DNA from: CADEEX01 sp964577955
GTDB taxonomy: Bacteria; Acidobacteriota; Vicinamibacteria; Vicinamibacterales; CAVVIG01
NCBI GenBank assembly: GCA_964577955.1
Contig: CAZOAZ010000030.1
Location: 13,843-77,842 of the forward strand
DNA length: 64,000 bases
Reading direction: 5' to 3'
Below are positions 53,829-62,627 of the stretch, piece by piece. The notes beneath the pieces were generated by a model. That model had not been told where the DNA came from, did no database searches, and saw only the letters and a list, made by a program, of their open reading frames with translations. The translations under genes were made by a program, and so were the position numbers. The stretch's first letter is position 1. The number at the start of each line of letters is the position of its first letter.

Positions 53829-56800
53829 ATGTATCGACGTGTCGGCTCTTGGTGTCTCCTTGCGCTGCTGATCACCTGCGGCATTGCGTCCGGCCAGACG
53901 TATCAAGGCGGGATTCGCGGACAGGTGCGCGACGAGCAGGGCGTCATTCCTGGCGCCACCGTCACCTTGATCAACGAGGCGACCACGGTCAGTCGCACGG
54001 TCGAAACCAACGAGGTCGGCGAGTACTCGTTCGCCAACGTCCTGCCGGCCGTCTATACGCTGAAAGCGTCACTCGCCGGTTTCAGGAGCGAGGAACGCAA
54101 GGGACTGCAGGTCGTGACCGGGCAGTCCATCGCGCTCGACTTCACCCTGGCGGTCGGCGCGCTGGCCGAACAGATCACGGTTGTCGGTGGTTCACCGCTG
54201 GTTGAGCGGTTGACGCCGACGGTGGCGACGTCGCTCGACAAGACCTTTCTCGAAAGCCTGCCGATCTTCGGTCGCAACACCTTCTTCGCCGCGACGGCGT
54301 CGGCCAACGTGGTGGCGTCCGGCGACCCGCAGTTCGTCCGGATGCAGGACCAGTCGGGCGCGTCGCAGATTTCCATTGGCGGCGGTCCGCGACGAGGCAA
54401 CGGCTATCTCCTCGAGGGCGTGCCGATCACCGACCTGATCAACCGGGCGACGTTCATGCCGTCGATCGAGGCGACCGAGGACCTGAAGGTGCAGGTCAAG
54501 ACCTACGACGCCGAAATGGGTCGTGCCGCCGGCGGCGTGTTCAACACGACCGCCAAATCAGGGTCAAACGACTGGCACGGCACGGCAGTCTTCATCAACA
54601 AGCCGGAATGGGGCACGGGGAATCTGTATTTCGCTCGGGTCGCCGGGCTCGAGAAGCCCGAGCAGTACTACTACGACTGGGCCGGATCGATCGGTGGTCC
54701 GATCGTGAAGAACAAGACGTTCTTCTGGTTCAGTCTCGAGGGCTACCAGCAGAAGAGCACCCGGAACAACGTGTTGACGCTGCCGACCGCGCTCGAGCGC
54801 CGCGGCGACTTCTCACAGACACTCAATGCGGCCGGACGTCCGGTCATCCTCTACGACCCGCTGACGACGAGACCCGATCCGAACAATCCAGGCCAGTTCA
54901 TTCGCGACCCGTTTCCCGGCAACGTCATCCCCGCGAACCGCCTGAATCCGGTGGCGCTGGCGATGCTGAGCGGCATCCCGATTCCCGAATCGGGCAAGTC
55001 GTACAACGGCAATGCGACGCTCATCGACGGTCCGCAGCAGCAGGAAACCTTCAAGCTCGATCAACGCTGGTCGGACCGCTGGACCACGACTGGGATGTAT
55101 GCGTATCAGCACACGAGAGAGCCCGGCTCGGCCTTCTACGGGCCGTGGGGCACCGCGCCGGGCGATCCCGGCAGCAGCAAGAACGATCGCCGCACGCAGT
55201 TCTTTGCGCTGAACAACATCTTCATCCCGAACAACACCACGACCGTGGCGGTGCGCTACGGCTTCAACCACTTCCACGACTTCGGCGGTGGCTATCCAGA
55301 CTTCGACGCCGCCTCGCTCGGCTTTCCGTCGAGCTACGTCAGCAACCTGGCGTTCAATACCTTCCCGCGCATCGCGGTGACGGGATACGGCGGAAACAAC
55401 CTGCTCGGGTACACACCGCCGACGCAGGCGACGTATGAGTCTCACAACGCCAGCTTCACCCTGTCGAAGTTCGCCGGTCACCACACAATGAAGATGGGCA
55501 CCGAGTACCGGCGCATTGGCGCGGACGTGCTCGCCTATGGCAACGCCGCGGGCAACTTCTCGTTCACGAGCGCGTTCACGCAAGGACCGAACGCCAACAC
55601 CGCGAGCGCGACGGCTGGCGATGCGTTCGCATCCTTCCTGCTCGGCTATCCGGTGTCGGGTGACATCTCGGTCCCGACGCCGGCCCAGTACTACCTCAAT
55701 TACTACGCCGGCTACATTCAGGACGACTTCCGCGCGACACAAAACATCACGCTGAACTTTGGCCTGCGCTACGAGTACGAGTCGGGTGTTCACGAGCAGG
55801 ACAACCACATCACCGTGGGCTTCGATCGCACGGCCGCGTTTCCGGTGCAGGTGCCCGGCTTGGATCTGAAAGGCGGGTTGATGTACGCGGGCGTCAACGG
55901 CGCGCCCGACTATCAGGGCAGTCCCTTCAAGGGACAGTTCGCTCCGCGCGGTGGCATCGCCTGGTCGCTCACCGAAAAGACCGTCATCCGCGCCGGATAC
56001 GGACTGTTCTGGGCGCCGACGCAGTTCAACGGCGTCGGTGAAGCGGTGATGGGTGCCCGCGGCTATTCGGCCTCGACCAGCTATCTCTCGAGCAACGATG
56101 GCGGACTGACCCCGGCCGGCTCGCTGAGCAATCCGTTTCCGACCGTGGCGCAGCCGCAAGGCAACTCACTCGGGCTGCTGACCGGCGCGGGCGGCACGGT
56201 CGACTTTATCGATCAGGACGCCAAGCCGGGATATGTCCATCAGTATTCGGCCGACTACCAGTGGGAACTGCCAAACAACCATGTGATCACGGTGGGCTAC
56301 ATGGGCAGCCGATCCGAGCGCCTGACGTTCGGCGGCACGTCCGACGCCGCGGTCAACATCAACCAGCTCGATCCGTCGTATCTGGCGATGGGCACGGCGC
56401 TGCAGCAGCTCGTGCCGAATCCGTTCTTCGGCAATCCGGTGTTCGGAAACTTCAGCCGCTCGGCCACCATCGCCCGCGGCCAGTTGCTGCGTCCCTTCCC
56501 GCAGTTCGGGGATGTGCTCGCGCACCGCGTGAACGAGGGGCAGGCGCGCTACAACGCGCTGGCGCTGAAGTGGGAACGGCGGTTGCGAAAGGGATGGGGC
56601 GCGAGCGCCAACTACACCTACAGCCGGCTGATGGACAACCAGTTCGGCGAATCGAACACTTACGCCGCTCGCCTGGGCAGTGCGCTCGACAACACGAACC
56701 TGGATCGTGAATACAGCTACTCGCTCCTCGATGTCCCGCATCGGCTGAACATCAACGCAACGGTGGTGTTGCCGTTCGGCGCCGGACACCGCTGGCTGAC

Positions 56801-57281
56801 CTCGGGGCTGTCGGACGCGCTGCTCGGCGGCTGGAGCGTGACGATGACCGGCCGTTATCAGGATGGCTTCCCGATCGCGGTCTGGCAGGCGAGCAACAAC
56901 TCCGGACTCTTTGGCAGTACGCAGCGCCCGAACATTGTCGAGGGTGTCGATCCGGAGACCTCTGGCAGCACCGAAGAGCGGCTGGCCCAGTGGATGAATC
57001 CCGCCGCGTGGTCGGCCGCACCCGCCTTCACGCTCGGCAACGCGCCGCGCACCGACCCTCGCGTCCGCACGCCTGGACAGGCGGCCACCGACTTGAACAT
57101 TCAGAAGGCCGTTCGCATCGGCAGCCGGACGATCTCGCTCCGCGCCGACATCCTGAACCTCTTCGACAACCCGCTGTTCCTGAACCCGGTGTCGACGTTC
57201 GGCACCGCGACGTTTGGCCAGGTGCAGCAGGTGGGCGGTTTCGCGCGTTCGATTCAATTCCAGGTGCGCATGAATTGGTAG
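53829..57281 (+). CDS. TonB-dependent receptor-like outer-membrane protein 2
   Basis: 1150 residues from ATG 53829, set by AGGAG. Signal peptide ends GIASGQ. A carboxypeptidase-regulatory domain (about 22-110, GGIRGQVRDEQGVIPGATVTLINEAT, NVLPAVYTLKASLAGF) leads to the plug (ESLPIFGRNTFFAATASAN, GGGPRRGNGYLLEGVPITD, KVQVKTYDAEMGRAAGGVFN), then an Oar-like barrel with DWAGSIGGPIVKNKTFFWFSLEGY and end FQVRMNW with a terminal aromatic. It is 180 residues longer than receptor 1 and only loosely related in the barrel. The next gene, a GGT family member, follows after 35 bp, so substrate uptake and peptide/glutamyl cleavage may be linked. Confidence 0.87.
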   Translation: MYRRVGSWCLLALLITCGIASGQTYQGGIRGQVRDEQGVIPGATVTLINEATTVSRTVETNEVGEYSFANVLPAVYTLKASLAGFRSEERKGLQVVTGQSIALDFTLAVGALAEQITVVGGSPLVERLTPTVATSLDKTFLESLPIFGRNTFFAATASANVVASGDPQFVRMQDQSGASQISIGGGPRRGNGYLLEGVPITDLINRATFMPSIEATEDLKVQVKTYDAEMGRAAGGVFNTTAKSGSNDWHGTAVFINKPEWGTGNLYFARVAGLEKPEQYYYDWAGSIGGPIVKNKTFFWFSLEGYQQKSTRNNVLTLPTALERRGDFSQTLNAAGRPVILYDPLTTRPDPNNPGQFIRDPFPGNVIPANRLNPVALAMLSGIPIPESGKSYNGNATLIDGPQQQETFKLDQRWSDRWTTTGMYAYQHTREPGSAFYGPWGTAPGDPGSSKNDRRTQFFALNNIFIPNNTTTVAVRYGFNHFHDFGGGYPDFDAASLGFPSSYVSNLAFNTFPRIAVTGYGGNNLLGYTPPTQATYESHNASFTLSKFAGHHTMKMGTEYRRIGADVLAYGNAAGNFSFTSAFTQGPNANTASATAGDAFASFLLGYPVSGDISVPTPAQYYLNYYAGYIQDDFRATQNITLNFGLRYEYESGVHEQDNHITVGFDRTAAFPVQVPGLDLKGGLMYAGVNGAPDYQGSPFKGQFAPRGGIAWSLTEKTVIRAGYGLFWAPTQFNGVGEAVMGARGYSASTSYLSSNDGGLTPAGSLSNPFPTVAQPQGNSLGLLTGAGGTVDFIDQDAKPGYVHQYSADYQWELPNNHVITVGYMGSRSERLTFGGTSDAAVNINQLDPSYLAMGTALQQLVPNPFFGNPVFGNFSRSATIARGQLLRPFPQFGDVLAHRVNEGQARYNALALKWERRLRKGWGASANYTYSRLMDNQFGESNTYAARLGSALDNTNLDREYSYSLLDVPHRLNINATVVLPFGAGHRWLTSGLSDALLGGWSVTMTGRYQDGFPIAVWQASNNSGLFGSTQRPNIVEGVDPETSGSTEERLAQWMNPAAWSAAPAFTLGNAPRTDPRVRTPGQAATDLNIQKAVRIGSRTISLRADILNLFDNPLFLNPVSTFGTATFGQVQQVGGFARSIQFQVRMNW

Positions 57282-57316
57282 GACGCACTCGTCGTTCTCT
57301 ATCCGCAGGAGATGCC

Positions 57317-59248
57317 ATGAAATCGTTCTTTGCCGGATTTGCGATCGTCTTCACGGGCTTCGCCGCGTTCGGCCTCGTCGCCGGCCGCGACATCCTTTCA
57401 GCGCAGGCACCCGCACCGGCCCGCGCCGGGCGCGGCGCGCCACCGCCGCGTCCCGGCGCACCCGAGCCGATTGTCGGCGGGATGCGGCCGCCGGTCATCG
57501 GCTCCTCGGGCGGCGTGTCCGCCGGCCACCCGCTCACGTCCGCGGCCGGCATGGAGATCCTCCTCAAAGGCGGAAACGCCTTCGACGCCGGCGTTGCCGC
57601 GATCCTCGTCGGCGGCGTCGTCGAACAGGATCTCTTCGGGCTGGGCGGCGAGTCGCTGGTCCTCGTGTATCCGGTCAAGGAAAAGAAAGTCACATCGGTC
57701 GTTGGGCAAGGCTGGGCCGCCAAGGGCGCTTCGGTCGAGTGGTACAAGGCCAACGGCAAAACCAACGAAGAAGGGCTCGATACGGCGGTCGTGCCCGGCG
57801 CGATCAGCGGCGCGCTGACGGTGCTCGAGAAGTGGGGCACGATGAGTTTCGAGCAGGTGTCGGCCAGAGCGATTGCCTATGCCGAGCAGGGCTTCCCGAT
57901 GCGCCCACGCACGGCCGAAACGATCGCCCGCAATCTCGACTTCTTCAAGTCGTGGCCGGACAACCAGAAGTACTGGCTCAAGCCGGACGGGTCGATGTAT
58001 CAGGCTGGCGAGACCATCAAGCTCCCGACCCTCGCGAACACGCTGAAGAAGATGGTCGAGGCCGAGCGGAAGGCCCGGAAGAAGGGGCGCGCTGCAGCGA
58101 TCGCCGCGGCCCGCGATCGGTTCTACAAGGGCGACATCGCGGACGCCATGGTCGCGTTTCTGAAGGAACACGGCGCGCCATACGACAAGAGCGATTTCGC
58201 CGAGTTCTACCCGCTGGTCGAGGCGCCGACCTCGACGACGTATCGCGGCTATACCGTCTACAAGCAAGGATTCAACAGCCAGGGACCGTCGCTCCTGCAG
58301 ACGCTGAACATCCTCGAGAACTTCGACCTCAAGAAGATGGGGCACAACAGCCCTGACTACATCCACACCGTCATCGAAGCGATGAAGCTGTCCTACGCCG
58401 ACCGCGACACCTACTACGGCGATCAAATGTTCGTGAAGACTCCGGGCGAGGGGCTGCTCTCGAAAGAGTACGCGGCCAAGCGCGCGTCGATGATCGACAT
58501 GGCGCACGCGTCGAAGACCTTCATCGCCGGGGATCCGTTTCCGTTTGACACGCACGTCAAGGACTGGCCGTTCTGGACCGCCAATGCCGCGGCCACCTCG
58601 ACCTCGTCGCTGACGCCGATGCCGCTGCTGCTCGCGTCGGCCGGCATTCCCAAGGACACGACGCACATGTCCGTCATCGACAAGGACGGCAACATGTTCG
58701 ACACCACGTCCAGCGGCGGCTGGATCAGCGGCTGCGTCATCCTCGGCGACACCGGGATCGCGATGAGCAGCCGGGGCGAGCAGTTCTGGCTCGACGAGCA
58801 CCGGGCCAACTCGCTGCGTCCGCGCGCCAGACCACGCTACACGCTGACGCCGAGTCTCGTGTTCAAAGACGACAAGCCGCTGATGGCGATCGGCACACCC
58901 GGCGGCGACAACCAGGAACAGACGATTCTCCAGGCCCTGCTCGATGTCGTCGAATTCTGGGACGACTGGTACCCGAACCTGCACACCGCCTTTGCCTGGC
59001 CGCGCGTGCAGACGATGCACTTCTATGGGTCGGTGGCGCCGCACCGCGCCGGGTTCAATCGCATGAACATCGAGCAGCCGATCGCCGCCACCATCGTCGA
59101 CGAACTGAAAGCACGGGGACATGAAGTGGAAGGACTGCGGCAGTACGGCGTCAGCGGTTGCGCGACGGCCGTCATGATCGATCCGGCAACCGGGAACCGG
59201 CTCGCCGGAGCCGATGCTCGCCGCGACTGCTACGCGATGGCTTACTGA
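57317..59248 (+). CDS. Gamma-glutamyltransferase family protein 2
   Basis: 643 residues from ATG 57317 with AGGAG upstream. Signal peptide ends ILSAQ, then a Pro/Ala/Arg-rich linker. The large-subunit part has LLKGGNAFDAGVAAILVGGVVEQDLFGLGGE. The nucleophile for self-cleavage is T448 in KDTTHMSVIDKDGNMFDTTSSGG, closer to classic GGT than protein 1. GTPGGDNQEQTILQAL supplies the Gly-Gly oxyanion site. Linkage to receptor 2 suggests it trims an imported or surface-bound gamma-glutamyl or peptide substrate in the periplasm. Confidence 0.87.
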   Translation: MKSFFAGFAIVFTGFAAFGLVAGRDILSAQAPAPARAGRGAPPPRPGAPEPIVGGMRPPVIGSSGGVSAGHPLTSAAGMEILLKGGNAFDAGVAAILVGGVVEQDLFGLGGESLVLVYPVKEKKVTSVVGQGWAAKGASVEWYKANGKTNEEGLDTAVVPGAISGALTVLEKWGTMSFEQVSARAIAYAEQGFPMRPRTAETIARNLDFFKSWPDNQKYWLKPDGSMYQAGETIKLPTLANTLKKMVEAERKARKKGRAAAIAAARDRFYKGDIADAMVAFLKEHGAPYDKSDFAEFYPLVEAPTSTTYRGYTVYKQGFNSQGPSLLQTLNILENFDLKKMGHNSPDYIHTVIEAMKLSYADRDTYYGDQMFVKTPGEGLLSKEYAAKRASMIDMAHASKTFIAGDPFPFDTHVKDWPFWTANAAATSTSSLTPMPLLLASAGIPKDTTHMSVIDKDGNMFDTTSSGGWISGCVILGDTGIAMSSRGEQFWLDEHRANSLRPRARPRYTLTPSLVFKDDKPLMAIGTPGGDNQEQTILQALLDVVEFWDDWYPNLHTAFAWPRVQTMHFYGSVAPHRAGFNRMNIEQPIAATIVDELKARGHEVEGLRQYGVSGCATAVMIDPATGNRLAGADARRDCYAMAY

Positions 59249-59261
59249 ACTCGACGCTCGA

Positions 59262-59346
59262 AAAAGCTTCACAACGAGCCCGCAGAAGCCGCAGAGATCC
59301 TTTTCGAAAAGAAGGCTCAGCGGACTCCGCGGTCTCGTTGTGAAAA
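59262..59346. repeat. Hairpin repeat family 1, copy D
   Basis: AAAAGCTTCACAACGAG at 59262-59278, interior CCGCAGAAGCCGCAGAGATC and GAAAAGAAGGCTCAGCGGAC, right arm GGTCTCGTTGTGAAAAT. It follows the GGT 2 stop codon by 13 bp. Confidence 0.7.
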
Positions 59347-59576
59347 TCAGATCGTCGCCCCACCGACATCACTCCCGCCTGTTCCGCCAAATCCGTTCCT
59401 GAATTTCCGTTCAACGACACGAACAAACCGACACTTGTGTCGGCTCTGCGCGATCTTCTACGAAATGGTATGCTCGCCGCCGTTTTTGTCCCGTCTTTCA
59501 TCGGTCGATAGAGAGAGAGGCGGCGACAGAGACCGTCGTTGCGCCGGAGCGCGCGACGGAGAGGCTGAGGGACGAG
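59347..59576. other. Spacer upstream of the metzincin gene, with 16-bp palindrome
   Basis: No gene is seen. CCGACAC-TT-GTGTCGG (59428-59443) is a perfect inverted repeat that could be an operator or attenuator. GGGACGAG (59569-59576) just before ATG 59577 does not leave good ribosome-site spacing. Confidence 0.4.
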
Positions 59577-60287
59577 ATGACCATCGGATCGCAGCGAGCG
59601 GTGTGCGGATACGCGGTCGGGATGTTGGTGTTTGGGCAGGGGCTCCTGGCGAAGTCCCCGACCAGCGAACGGTTCGAACCTCGAGCGACACTCCACGTGA
59701 TCCTGAACCATCACGAGATATCGAGCGTCACCGCCGGTGTCATGCGTGAGGAAGCCGAGCGGATTTGGACGCGTGAGGGAGTGCGGTTGCGCTGGCACAT
59801 CTCGACGGTTGATATCCCGTTGGACGCGAACGTGGTCCGATTGCAACTGGTCGACGACTACACCGCGGTCGTTGCCGATCGCGCGGCGATTGCGCTGGGC
59901 GATTTTCGTCCCGGCGTCGGAACGATTCGGGTCTCACTGAAGTGCGCGGCGCAAACGACTGCGCTCGGGCTCTCGGGATTTCGCAAGCCGCTGCAGCCGT
60001 TCGACCAGCCGCTGGCGCTCGGCTACGTCCTTGGACGCGCAGTCGCCCACGAGATCGGGCACAGTCTGCTGGGCGGCGTGCATTCGGACACCGGCCTGAT
60101 GCAGGCGGCCTTCACGCCGAGCCAGATGGTCGATCGACTGAGCGGTCAATTCCGTCTCACGCCTTCCGAGTCCGCCCGCCTCTTCCATCGGCTCGAGGAC
60201 GGCCGGTTGACGCTGCGCGTACGGTCGCCTGAGCACCCACTCGACGCCGACTGGCCGTTCGACGGCAAGGGCGACCGCGCTCACTAG
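59577..60287 (+). CDS. Putative zinc metalloprotease (metzincin-like)
   Basis: 236 residues. The motif GRAVAHEIGHSLLGGVHSDTGLMQ (about 155-178) contains H-E-x-x-H-x-x-x-G-x-x-H, the three-His zinc site of metzincins, with a Met shortly after (GLMQ) as the likely Met-turn. The N-terminal half carries ERIWTREGVRLRWHISTVD and a beta segment. A weak hydrophobic N-terminus (VCGYAVGMLVFGQGLLA) may be a signal peptide. Size and motif resemble small archaemetzincin- or astacin-like proteases found in Acidobacteria. It is the first of two genes; a DUF2161 gene follows after 21 bp. Confidence 0.65.
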   Translation: MTIGSQRAVCGYAVGMLVFGQGLLAKSPTSERFEPRATLHVILNHHEISSVTAGVMREEAERIWTREGVRLRWHISTVDIPLDANVVRLQLVDDYTAVVADRAAIALGDFRPGVGTIRVSLKCAAQTTALGLSGFRKPLQPFDQPLALGYVLGRAVAHEIGHSLLGGVHSDTGLMQAAFTPSQMVDRLSGQFRLTPSESARLFHRLEDGRLTLRVRSPEHPLDADWPFDGKGDRAH

Positions 60288-60308
60288 GCGCGTCGAATCT
60301 GCGATTCG

Positions 60309-61088
60309 ATGCCGGAGGTTGACCTCTACCAGCCGATCAAGCGTTTCCTGGAGTCGCAGGGCTATCGGGTCAAGGGCGAGATCGCTCCGTGCGATGTCGT
60401 CGCCGTGCGCGATGACGAAGCGCCGGTGATCGTCGAGTTGAAAGAGCAACTGAATCTGGCGCTCGTTCTTCAGGCCGTCGATCGTCTGTCGATCGCCGAC
60501 ACCGTCTACGTGGCGTTTCGAATCGGCAGCAAGCACAGCGCCTCCTGGCGCTCCCGGCGGAAACAGACGATCAGCCTGCTCCGGCGTCTGGGCTTGGGGT
60601 TACTCACGGTCTCGGTGCGAGGACGCGTCGAGGCCGTGGTGGATCCGGTCCCGTACCGTCCGCGCATGAATGCTCGCCGACGAGTGCGTTTGCTGAAGGA
60701 GTTCGCCGAGCGGATCGGCGATCCAGAGGCCGGTGGGAGCAGTTCCCGTCAACGGCTGACCGCGTACCGGCAGGATGCGATCCGTTGTGCGCGAGCCCTG
60801 GCCGCCGTGGATGTCCTGAAAGTGGCTCACATCCGAAAATCCACGGGCGTCGAACGAGCTGGTCCCATCATGCGCGACAACCACTACGGCTGGTTCGAGC
60901 GCGTCACGAACGGCCACTACACCCTGTCGGCCAAGGGACGCCGCGACCTGGCGCGCTGGGCGAACGTCACGCTGAACGCCGATGTCACGCTGAACGCAGA
61001 CGTCACGCTGAACGCAGAGCACGCTGGGCACGCCGAGCGACTTCAGGGCAAACCTCTGCGATCTCGGCGACCTCGGCGTTCAGCGTGA
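60309..61088 (+). CDS. DUF2161 family protein with repeat-derived tail
   Basis: 259 residues. The N-terminal domain VDLYQPIKRFLESQGYRVKGEI, CDVVAVRDDEAPVIVELKEQLNLALVLQAVDRL has the D-x(n)-E-x-K core of PD-(D/E)xK nuclease-fold proteins. The middle RQRLTAYRQDAIRCARAL, HIRKSTGVERAGPIMRDNHYGWFERV is a winged-helix-like segment of the DUF2161 family, ending near KGRRDLARWA (about residue 217). Beyond that, the last 40 or so codons are read from an intergenic repeat (VTLNAD three times, then Arg-rich residues). The natural stop has probably been lost. Function unknown. Confidence 0.75.
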   Translation: MPEVDLYQPIKRFLESQGYRVKGEIAPCDVVAVRDDEAPVIVELKEQLNLALVLQAVDRLSIADTVYVAFRIGSKHSASWRSRRKQTISLLRRLGLGLLTVSVRGRVEAVVDPVPYRPRMNARRRVRLLKEFAERIGDPEAGGSSSRQRLTAYRQDAIRCARALAAVDVLKVAHIRKSTGVERAGPIMRDNHYGWFERVTNGHYTLSAKGRRDLARWANVTLNADVTLNADVTLNAEHAGHAERLQGKPLRSRRPRRSA

Positions 61089-61089
61089 C
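60966..61089. repeat. Inverted-repeat element forming the 3' end of the DUF2161 gene
   Basis: GTCACGCTGAACGC stands three times in 18-bp steps (60966-61019), and its exact reverse complement GCGTTCAGCGTGAC ends the element at 61076-61089. Inner arms CGCCGAG and CTCGGCG also pair. The TGA stop codon at 61086-61088 lies within the right arm, so the element provides both tail codons and stop. Confidence 0.7.
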
Positions 61090-61108
61090 ATGCTGCATCG
61101 TCGGAAGC

Positions 61109-62458
61109 CTAGTTCTTCATGACGACGCCACCCTTGAGCACGAACGTGACCCGTTCCATCTCAGTGATGTCGGTCAGCGGATTGCCGGACACGGCGATGA
61201 TGTCGGCGAACTTCCCTGGTTCGATACTGCCGACCTGCCGGGCCCAGTCGTAGTTGAGGACGTTCGCGGTGGTCATGAGCGCCGTCTGGAGCGCCTGCGC
61301 CGGCGTCATGCCCCACTTGACCATCCAGGCAAACTGATCGGCCTGGCGTCCGTGCGGGTACGCGCCGTCTCCGGCGACGGCGCCGCTGCCAAACGGCATC
61401 GGCACGCCGGCCTTGAGCAGGGTCTTGAACGTCAGCTCGCCCATGCCGGCTCGCGTGACCGCGCGCTCACCGGTGATGCCGAGCTCGGCGAGGAGCCGCC
61501 GGTCGCCGCCGTCGAGCCCCATCAGGTCGTCGATGGTGATCATGATGGGCAGCTTCTTCTGCACGACCGTCGCGATGAGCGCCGGGTCCTTGTAGATCTC
61601 GGTGACGTGCATGCTGAGATCGACGCCGGCGTTGATGCACGACCGCATGCCCTCGCCGCCGTAGGTGTGGCAGGCGACCCTCAGTCCGAGTCGATGGGCT
61701 TCGTCGACGACGGCCTGGACTTCTTCGAGCGTCAGCGACGGTGAGGCCACGAGCGAACCATCGGCCTTGAACTCGTTGAGGCCGGCGCCGACGAAATCCT
61801 GGGTCGTGTAGATCTTCACCCAGTCGACGCCGTGCAGTTTGGCTTCGCGCACCGCCGCGCGCGCCAACCACGGGCCATTGACGTTCTTGTTCTCGGTGTA
61901 GCCGGTGAAGAAGCCGGTCGTGAAGTTGGGATAGGGCGCGCTGGCGCGCTGGTTCAGCGACTGGCCGGCCACCTGCATCCGCGGTCCGCGAATGAGACCG
62001 GCGTGAATCGCGTTGCGCAGCTCCACGGTGCCGAACCCACCGCGAGAGTCCATGTCGATCGTCGTTGTGAAGCCGGCATCGAGGTCGCGTTCGGCGCTCT
62101 GGACCATCAGCAGCATCTTTGCGTCCGGCGACTCATTCGCCGCCGCGTTGTGCACATGGCCGTCGATCAGGCCGGGAAGCACTGTCGCGTTGCTGAGATC
62201 GATGACGCGCGCGCCGGACGGAATGGCCACCGTCGGTCCGACTTCGGCGATGCGATCACCTTTGATGAGGATGACCTGATTTGCGGCGAGCGTGCCGCTC
62301 CTGGCGTCGAAGAGCCGTCCGGCGCGAATGGCGAGCGTTTGTGTCGGTGGCGCCAGGTAGCGCGATGCCTGCGGCGGCCGTCGCCCCTGTGTCTGGACCG
62401 AAACCGCCGCGGTCGCGACGGCCGCTCCGACTACAATCGCGCGAAACCCAATTGTCAT
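61109..62458 (-). CDS. Exported amidohydrolase with atypical final metal motif
   Basis: 449 residues; a signal peptide ends near VQTQG. The metal motif DGHVHN, Lys of DWVKIYTTQDF (possible carbamylated Lys), His motifs CHTYGGEG and MHVTEIY are all in order for the imidazolonepropionase/prolidase-like amidohydrolases. The last motif, normally 'FGTDA..YPHG', is MPFGSGAVAGDGAYPHG, so the Asp is displaced by an insertion-like GAV. PGKFADIIAVSGNPL is the typical end. Substrates may be peptides or cyclic imides in the periplasm. It is divergent from the aminotransferase, with a family 1 repeat between them. Confidence 0.8.
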   Translation of the reverse strand: MTIGFRAIVVGAAVATAAVSVQTQGRRPPQASRYLAPPTQTLAIRAGRLFDARSGTLAANQVILIKGDRIAEVGPTVAIPSGARVIDLSNATVLPGLIDGHVHNAAANESPDAKMLLMVQSAERDLDAGFTTTIDMDSRGGFGTVELRNAIHAGLIRGPRMQVAGQSLNQRASAPYPNFTTGFFTGYTENKNVNGPWLARAAVREAKLHGVDWVKIYTTQDFVGAGLNEFKADGSLVASPSLTLEEVQAVVDEAHRLGLRVACHTYGGEGMRSCINAGVDLSMHVTEIYKDPALIATVVQKKLPIMITIDDLMGLDGGDRRLLAELGITGERAVTRAGMGELTFKTLLKAGVPMPFGSGAVAGDGAYPHGRQADQFAWMVKWGMTPAQALQTALMTTANVLNYDWARQVGSIEPGKFADIIAVSGNPLTDITEMERVTFVLKGGVVMKN

Positions 62459-62515
62459 GCGCCCTCCATAGCGCGACAGTGTAGCGCCGGATTGTCGTCC
62501 TCGTCAGAGGCACGG

Positions 62516-62603
62516 AAAAGCTTCACAGCGAGCCCGCAGAAACCGCAGAGATCTCTTTGGAAAGAAGTTCTGCGAACTCTGCGATCTCGTTGTGAAGGCT
62601 CTT
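62516..62603. repeat. Hairpin repeat family 1, copy E
   Basis: AAAAGCTTCACAGCGAG (62516) to GATCTCGTTGTGAAGGCTCTT (to 62603), interior GCAGAAACCGCAGAGATCTC and AAAGAAGTTCTGCGAACTC. Unlike most others it lies between divergent genes (amidohydrolase and aminotransferase), so it is not simply a terminator for them. Confidence 0.7.
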
Positions 62604-62627
62604 GGACGGGAAGTGAGGTCAGTGGAT

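Noticed and set aside
60966..61019. VTLNAD repeats as a real repeat-protein domain
   Set aside because: The repeats match a DNA inverted-repeat element whose far arm lies 57 bases downstream, so they reflect DNA structure rather than a selected protein repeat.
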